Source: Bryobacterales bacterium (GTDB taxonomy: Bacteria; Acidobacteriota; Terriglobia; Bryobacterales; Bryobacteraceae). From it: a stretch of DNA of 38,779 nucleotides. Both the position numbers and the translations under genes were made by a program. The notes under the pieces are model-generated. The model did not search any database, had not been told where the DNA came from, and saw only the letters and a program-made list of their open reading frames with translations. Below are positions 34,966 through 38,779 of this stretch, one piece after another. The stretch's first letter is position 1. Each line of letters opens with the position of its first letter. The DNA is taken from assembly GCA_027459465.1 (NCBI GenBank), contig DAIDIH010000319.1, positions 1-38,779 of the forward strand. The letters are read 5' to 3'.

Positions 34966-35720
34966 CCGCGCCCCTCCTTTGCCGCAACGCGCCCTGTGAC
35001 CATCGCCCGCATGCGCTTCCGGAACCCGGCCAGGCAAATCATCATGACATGTACGGCGACAAACAAAACCAGAAACCACGTAAGAAAGAAATGAATCGTC
35101 CGCGCCGACTGCTGCCCGCCCAGCGTTGTAACTATCCCGGGTAACGCCGAAACAACCGCCGGAGACATCGCCAGCCCGGTCCAGATCATCAGCGGGAACA
35201 CGACGAACACCACCAGCAGGTAACTCAGCCGCTGAAGCACGTTGTAAGACCACGCCTCCGCCTCGTCCGGCCGCTTGAACCGCAGATGGTCCACGATCGT
35301 CGCCCGAAGCGCTCTCCCCGATAGGTCCGCCCCGCGCGGAGCTAAGTTCCTCCGGAAATGCCCCGTCAACAAACCAAATAGAACATACGCCAGCCCGGCG
35401 AACACCACCGCCCACGCGGACTGAAAATGAAGCGCCCGGCTCCACCCGTTCTGGTCGGGCAGGACGTAGTCATAACCTGTCGGCACCAGCGGCCGAGACG
35501 CCGGAATCGGTATCCGGAACAGCGGCTTTGTCAGGTCGTTCCCCGTCTCGCCCCAATAGAACCGCGGGTGTGACACGACAATTTCCAGCCCGCTCACTAG
35601 CAGCGCAAAAAAACACAGCGCCGCCACCCAGTGCGTCACCCGCACCATCGCGGCATGCCGCACGCGCGGCGCAGCCCGCTCGGCGGGGGCGAAATCGGCG
35701 GCCAGGACGGAATCGGCCAT
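34962..35720 (-). CDS. Cytochrome b561-type membrane subunit
   Basis: Integral membrane di-heme cytochrome b of 252 residues (prokaryotic cytochrome b561 / Ni-Fe hydrogenase b-type family). Four to five helices are visible, with heme-ligand histidines in RVTHWVAALCFFALL, ALHFQSAWAVVFAG, ARTIHFFLTWFLVLF and AVHVMMICLAGFRK. It would pass electrons between the quinone pool and the periplasmic molybdoenzyme encoded by the overlapping next gene. AGGAT about 8 bases before the ATG. The two-gene order (cytochrome, then molybdoenzyme) supports a sulfite or sulfoxide redox role. Confidence 0.88.
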   Translation of the reverse strand: MADSVLAADFAPAERAAPRVRHAAMVRVTHWVAALCFFALLVSGLEIVVSHPRFYWGETGNDLTKPLFRIPIPASRPLVPTGYDYVLPDQNGWSRALHFQSAWAVVFAGLAYVLFGLLTGHFRRNLAPRGADLSGRALRATIVDHLRFKRPDEAEAWSYNVLQRLSYLLVVFVVFPLMIWTGLAMSPAVVSALPGIVTTLGGQQSARTIHFFLTWFLVLFVAVHVMMICLAGFRKRMRAMVTGRVAAKEGRG

Positions 35721-35760
35721 CCCGAGATCCTACCACGGCCAGCCAACGAAATCGCCCCCT

Positions 35761-36249
35761 TCACGCGTTCTTGCCACGGATCCACTCCTCCACCGTTTCC
35801 GTCGTGACGCCATGGGCCTGCAATAAACTCGCGGCAGGACTGTCTTGCCCCTGAAGAATTCCCCAGAGTACGTGGACAAATTCAACGGTCCCACCGGCTG
35901 ACCGCCCCACCGCGGCGCCGAGCGCCCGCACCGCAGCCTCCGATAGCGGAATCTCCCTGTCGTCCGCTTTCGATATCCCCTTGCCCAACGCCGCAACCAA
36001 GGCTCCAAACAGCGGCTCCGCCCGCCTGGAATCGAGATACGGCGGACGAGAGGCCACCGGCTCGGCCTGAATCCACTGCACGGCGCCAGACGCAACGTCC
36101 GGGTGAAGTCTGTCCGGCGCGCACTGATCCTCCAGAATCCAGCCCAGCAGCAGATGGAGGGGCCCGATCGCCTCCGCCCCTGCGCGCCCCGCCTCGTCGC
36201 GTGCGCGCCAAATTATGCGGCAGGCACGCTGGGAAAACCGCTCGAACAT
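35761..36249 (-). CDS. Stand-alone Clp N-domain protein
   Basis: Protein of 162 residues consisting only of Clp N-terminal-type repeats. MFERFSQRACRIIWRARDEA, followed by AIGPLHLLLGWILED, is the classic first Clp_N repeat ('F.....A......A..EA......I...HLLLGLL'); a second, more diverged unit follows (GGTVEFVHVLWGILQGQDSP, then AASLLQAHGV). No ATPase domain is present, so it cannot unfold proteins by itself. Stand-alone Clp_N proteins may act as adaptors or substrate binders, as with ClpS-like partners or ClpC N-domains. It is the last gene of a minus-strand run led by a WYL regulator. A GAGGGG lies right before the ATG. Confidence 0.8.
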   Translation of the reverse strand: MFERFSQRACRIIWRARDEAGRAGAEAIGPLHLLLGWILEDQCAPDRLHPDVASGAVQWIQAEPVASRPPYLDSRRAEPLFGALVAALGKGISKADDREIPLSEAAVRALGAAVGRSAGGTVEFVHVLWGILQGQDSPAASLLQAHGVTTETVEEWIRGKNA

Positions 36250-36288
36250 CGCCCCTCTTAGATTCCCACGCGGCGGCTGCTTTCCTCA

Positions 36289-36663
36289 TCAGCCCCTGCG
36301 CCTCTCCCGTGCCTGCGCCTCCAGAACTTCCTGGAACACATCGAAGTCTCCCGCCGAGTGCAGGTTGAAGCTGAGGTCGATACCGCCGCGCTTCGTGTGG
36401 ATGCTCCCCGGATCGGAAATGCGGGAGCGCCACAGCGCCTCGTCACCGGAGAACCTGCCCTTCTGCACGACATATGCCCACTCGTCCCGCGGCGACACAT
36501 ACCATCCGTGTGCCGGAACTAAGTCAAACCGTACCGCGGACCTGGTTCGTCTCCCCCTGCTCGCCCATTCTCCAATGAAAAATTCACACACCGCCTTGTT
36601 CCGGCAGTTGTCCAGGGCCGCCCGGAATGGATCGGGCTGGCCGTTGCATTCGAGTAATTTCAT
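36289..36663 (-). CDS. Unrecognised 124-residue protein
   Basis: I do not recognise this protein. It is 124 residues, without a signal peptide or membrane segment. It has two cysteines in the first third (LLECNGQ, DNCRNKAVCEFFIGEWASRG) and a hydrophobic-aromatic middle (AHGWYVSPRDEWAYVVQKGR) ending in a basic tail (EARERRRG-like). AAGGA 11 bases before the ATG sets the start at 36663; the frame is open to 37047 but overlaps other features. It starts 23 bases after the 56-residue membrane protein, in the same minus-strand run. The 5' part is more AT-rich than its surroundings. Confidence 0.65.
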   Translation of the reverse strand: MKLLECNGQPDPFRAALDNCRNKAVCEFFIGEWASRGRRTRSAVRFDLVPAHGWYVSPRDEWAYVVQKGRFSGDEALWRSRISDPGSIHTKRGGIDLSFNLHSAGDFDVFQEVLEAQARERRRG

Positions 36664-36686
36664 GTTTTCTGAATCCTTTTCGGAAA

Positions 36687-36857
36687 TTAGTGATAAATCC
36701 ACCACAAAAACATCGCTGAACTTACTAAGACAAACACGGCAAACGCCATCATCACCAGCCAGGAAAGACACCCCGTAAGGGCGACCTTCCCGGCCAGCGC
36801 CTTGCCCCCGAAGACGAAGGCGGCGACGACAGCGAAAACAAATAGGGGAAGTAGCAT
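36687..36857 (-). CDS. Small two-helix membrane protein (56 aa)
   Basis: Short gene encoding 56 residues. Two hydrophobic segments are separated by a Gly/Lys turn: MLLPLFVFAVVAAFVFGG, then KALAGKVALTGCLSW and a second helix LVMMAFAVFVLVSS, ending MFLWWIYH. GGAGGTTCC directly before the ATG is the strongest ribosome-binding site in this part of the window. Stop TAA at 36687-36689 (minus strand). It lies 23 bases upstream of the 124-residue protein gene and 72 bases downstream of the HEAT-like gene. I know no family; a small membrane-anchor or regulatory peptide is plausible. Confidence 0.7.
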   Translation of the reverse strand: MLLPLFVFAVVAAFVFGGKALAGKVALTGCLSWLVMMAFAVFVLVSSAMFLWWIYH

Positions 36858-36903
36858 GGAACCTCCATTCGCGCGCGCACCGCGCCTCGGAATGTCGCCG
36901 CGG

Positions 36904-36929
36904 AAAAGCAGCCGCCGGTTCAGTCCGGC
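36904..36929 (-). terminator. Weak terminator candidate after the HEAT-like gene
   Basis: A 5-bp GC stem (36914-36918 with 36925-36929) directly follows the HEAT-like stop; a run of four T comes six bases later on the minus strand. Stem and T-run are both short, so termination may be partial or absent. Confidence 0.25.
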
Positions 36930-37436
36930 TTAGCGCTTCAAGCTTCTCCGGGAGGCCCGCCGCACCGACGCATCCGGGTCTACCGTAAGTTGCTTCAGAA
37001 TCGCCTTCGGCGCCAGGCCGTTCCCGGCCAGGATCGCGCGAACCCAAGGATCTTCACTTTCCGAAAGCAGTTTCGCAATGGCGAACACGTCGGCTTCGCG
37101 GTACTCCTCCACCCGGCTGGCAATGTCGCTGTTCACGTCGCTCCAGCCGCGCCGGATGATCTGAGTCAGGCTGGCCTCGCTCAACTTGTCGCGGTGCCGG
37201 CTTACGATCTCCTTGACGACGTCCGGCTCGCTGTCCGAGGCGAGCGCCGCGACCGTCTCCGCCGACAAAACTTCCTTTGCGGCAACCGCCCGCCGGACGA
37301 GACCGCTGCGGGACTTCGCCAGGCACGCGTAGACCAGGATGAACTCTTCTTCCTCCGGCAGGTCTCGGATCATCGATGGCGCCAGCATCGAACCCAGATC
37401 CAACACCATCGAACCGACAATCCACTGAAGTTGCAT
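36930..37436 (-). CDS. HEAT/LRV-like repeat protein
   Basis: Helical repeat protein of 168 residues. After a hydrophobic opening (MQLQWIVGSMVLDLGSMLAP) come short helix pairs with the pattern 'L....V.A.LA.D..PDVV..I...' seen in VLSAETVAALASDSEPDVVK, IASRVEEYREADVFAIAKLL and the final LAPKAILKQLTVDPDASVRR. Such repeats resemble leucine-rich-variant/HEAT-like (DUF2336-like) proteins that mediate protein contact. GGAGGG 7 bases before the ATG at 37436 sets the start over other in-frame ATGs at 37451 and 37466. It lies 73 bases downstream of the WYL regulator gene. Confidence 0.7.
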   Translation of the reverse strand: MQLQWIVGSMVLDLGSMLAPSMIRDLPEEEEFILVYACLAKSRSGLVRRAVAAKEVLSAETVAALASDSEPDVVKEIVSRHRDKLSEASLTQIIRRGWSDVNSDIASRVEEYREADVFAIAKLLSESEDPWVRAILAGNGLAPKAILKQLTVDPDASVRRASRRSLKR

Positions 37437-37509
37437 TCTCGCGCCCTCCATCCGCGCACAAGCCATACTAGCGGCGGAGGTGGCTCAGCTCATGAGCCAG
37501 CGAAGGAAA

Positions 37510-38493
37510 TTATGTTGCGTCCGGAGTGTATCTTGCCGCTGCAGCCCGGTGAGCTTCGATCACCCGCCGCCGCAGCGCCTCCGGGGCCAGAACTTCGACA
37601 TCCGCCCCGTACCGGAGGATGTCCATGGTGATCTCATGATCCTGCGCGTAGGGAACCGTCAGCACCAGGTGCCCCGACGCCTCCACCACGCTCGTCTGCC
37701 GCGAATGCCAAACCTCCCGCGATACCCACCGCGCCACCCGCGGCTCGAACCGCAGCACGGCAGTGTGCTTCGCCGTCCCGGCCAGAATCCCGTACCCGTC
37801 GCCCAAATGCTCGTCCAGAGCCTCCACCGCCACTTCCGCCGCCGCCTCGTCACTCAACTCGGCGTTCTGGATCATGTCCACGGCAAAGCTGCGCAACCCG
37901 TTCCGCCAATGGCACCACGAGTCCAGATACCAGTTCGCCCGGTAGTAAACCAGACGCTGCGGCGAAACTTCCCGCTCGGTTCGCTCGTCCTTCGTCCGGC
38001 TCTGGTAGGTCATGCGCAACCGGAGTCTCTTCAGCGTCGCCGTGCACACCGCCTGGAAGCACTTTGCGTTCACCGGTCGCGCCGGCATCTGGAGAATGCG
38101 TATCCGCCGCCGCAGTTGTTCGTTTTGGATCCGTGCCGCGCCGACCAGGTCCTCCAGCCGTTGCCGCAGCGGAAGCAGATGCTCCCCGAGAAGTCCCGGC
38201 TGAAGCTGGATCAGCAGGTCGTGAGTCAGCAGCAGCGCGTTGATCTCCGGCGCCGAGTACATCGGGCCGGGTACCGCGACCGCCTCCCCGCGCACACGCA
38301 GGTCGTCGCACGAATACCCTCCCCGCTCCCGGTCCCAAATGATATCCGTCCGGAAGCGGCTCCGCAGAAACTCGAGATCCCGCTTGAACGTGGCGGGCGA
38401 AATCTCCAGTTCCTCCAAAAAGTCCTTCTTCGGGATGAATCGCCGCTGCTGCAGCATCTGCTGGATTCGCAATACCCGTTCGGCCTGGCCCAT
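37510..38493 (-). CDS. WYL-domain transcriptional regulator
   Basis: Regulator of 327 residues. The N-terminal winged helix-turn-helix (about 1-60: ERVLRIQQMLQQRRFIPKKD, then LEISPATFKRDLEFLRSRF) is followed by a WYL domain with EVSPQRLVYYRANWYLDSWC (the W-Y-L-type strand) and a C-terminal WCX-type part (VLRFEPRVARWVSREVWHS, ITMDILRYGADVEVLAPEAL). WYL domains bind nucleic acid or small ligands; such regulators control many stress and defence genes. No defence effector is recognisable next to it. TATAAT lies 11 bases before the ATG and a palindrome covers the -35 position, so autoregulation is possible. Confidence 0.92.
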   Translation of the reverse strand: MGQAERVLRIQQMLQQRRFIPKKDFLEELEISPATFKRDLEFLRSRFRTDIIWDRERGGYSCDDLRVRGEAVAVPGPMYSAPEINALLLTHDLLIQLQPGLLGEHLLPLRQRLEDLVGAARIQNEQLRRRIRILQMPARPVNAKCFQAVCTATLKRLRLRMTYQSRTKDERTEREVSPQRLVYYRANWYLDSWCHWRNGLRSFAVDMIQNAELSDEAAAEVAVEALDEHLGDGYGILAGTAKHTAVLRFEPRVARWVSREVWHSRQTSVVEASGHLVLTVPYAQDHEITMDILRYGADVEVLAPEALRRRVIEAHRAAAARYTPDAT

Positions 38494-38504
38494 CGAAGGC
38501 AGCC

Positions 38505-38535
38505 ATTATACCTTCGCCGCCTCTCCGACCGTCGG
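38505..38535 (-). promoter_or_regulatory. WYL gene promoter with palindrome at -35
   Basis: On the minus strand TATAAT (38510-38505) lies 11 bases before the WYL ATG. The 11-bp palindrome CCGAC-C-GTCGG at 38525-38535 covers the -35 position 17 bases upstream. This layout suits an autoregulatory operator. Confidence 0.4.
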
Positions 38536-38557
38536 CGCGCCGCGCCCGCACATCCTG

Positions 38558-38566
38558 TGCTATAGG
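38558..38566 (+). promoter_or_regulatory. Possible extended -10 for the tRNA-Gly
   Basis: TGC-TATAGG is an extended -10-like element 38 bases before the tRNA-Gly 5' end. No -35 is needed for extended -10 promoters, and none is seen. Confidence 0.3.
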
Positions 38567-38603
38567 TTGTAAAGAGGCAGCGCGGCCTGCCTCGCCGCTC
38601 GAG

Positions 38604-38637
<34 letters not shown>

Positions 38638-38680
38638 TCGTTTAGCTCCTTATTCCCCAATCAGTTAGAGCACTTGGTGT

Positions 38681-38718
38681 CCACCATGGTGGCCGCACGT
38701 CATCCGGCCACGAGGTGG
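38681..38718. other. Stem-loop in the tail after the tRNA fragment
   Basis: A perfect 7-bp stem (38689-38695 with 38705-38711) encloses a 9-base loop; a further 5 bp (38681-38685 with 38714-38718) can pair outside it across an internal loop. A 12-bp palindrome (38681-38692) overlaps the left arm. There is no open reading frame here. Confidence 0.5.
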
Positions 38719-38779
38719 GATCTGTGTTCTCGACCGGACATCCTGGACCGCTCACAACCTGCATCGACCAGAGACATTG

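Noticed and set aside
34966-35445. N-terminal extension of the molybdoenzyme
   Set aside because: It overlaps the cytochrome gene; a twin-arginine signal and a strong ribosome-binding site fix the start at 34965.
35761-38493. Known anti-phage defence system near the WYL regulator
   Set aside because: No nuclease, TIR, NTPase, toxin or other recognised effector is encoded there.
38641-38700. A second tRNA in the tail (AGCTC...CAGTTAGAGCAC looks like a D arm)
   Set aside because: No T arm, acceptor pairing or regular anticodon stem can be formed.

Overview
The window looks like chromosome from a GC-rich, probably soil-dwelling member of the Acidobacteriota, perhaps near Solibacter/Bryobacter. 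This is inferred from gene content only (hpnIJ hopanoid genes, many signal-peptide proteins with DinB, DUF2961 or DUF5666-like domains, MacB/FtsX permease pairs, short intergenic gaps); I could not run a taxonomic search. No insertion sequence, phage gene, CRISPR array or rRNA is visible. Coding density is high, and no gene-free stretch exceeds 300 bases. The larger gaps (17120-17316, 18783-18970, 25245-25444, 26291-26499, 38494-38604) hold only the sites listed or nothing I can support.

Region 1 (1-9.2 kb): release factor 1 (cut by the window edge) and a YqhQ-like membrane protein; a 3-methyladenine DNA glycosylase; a Tat-exported DUF2961/GH172-type protein; CutC; an ATP-pyrophosphatase; then a minus-strand run of a LolA-like periplasmic protein, hpnJ and hpnI (hopanoid side-chain glycosylation and cyclitol ether formation), a small hypothetical gene and a periplasmic repeat protein.

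Region 2 (9.3-18.8 kb): a potassium-channel-like protein, an FAH-family hydrolase, a short transaldolase/fructose-6-phosphate aldolase, a membrane-anchored DUF3592-like protein, a PAS histidine kinase with its NarL-type regulator (4-bp overlap), a P1B-type metal ATPase with a TPC motif, a Spy/CpxP-like periplasmic protein with its own terminator and three GTAAA repeats upstream, an orphan DUF58 protein and an IPT/TIG-like secreted protein.

Region 3 (18.9-30.8 kb): an exported DinB protein diverging from a GntP-type permease, DUF1810, a sugar-isomerase-like TIM barrel, an exported M28 peptidase, a DUF5666-like exported protein, an exported protein of unknown function, a GAF-ANTAR regulator behind a 27-bp palindrome, and a tight plus-strand run of YheT hydrolase plus two paralogous MacB/FtsX permeases without an ATPase.

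Region 4 (30.8-35.7 kb) is a sulfur/redox neighbourhood: a DinB-pentapeptide fusion and a persulfide dioxygenase-rhodanese protein on the minus strand, a divergent 1-Cys peroxiredoxin, and a Tat-exported sulfite-oxidase-fold molybdoenzyme with its b-type cytochrome partner.

Region 5 (35.7-38.8 kb): a minus-strand run of a WYL regulator, a HEAT-like protein, a 56-residue membrane protein, an unrecognised 124-residue protein and a stand-alone Clp-N-domain protein. The window ends with the 5' half of a tRNA-Gly that breaks off in the anticodon loop and runs into unrelated structured sequence; this is either a real interruption or an assembly join.

Start choice: several genes have clear Shine-Dalgarno sequences, while others have a -10-like hexamer only 5-7 bases before the start codon, suggesting a share of leaderless mRNAs.
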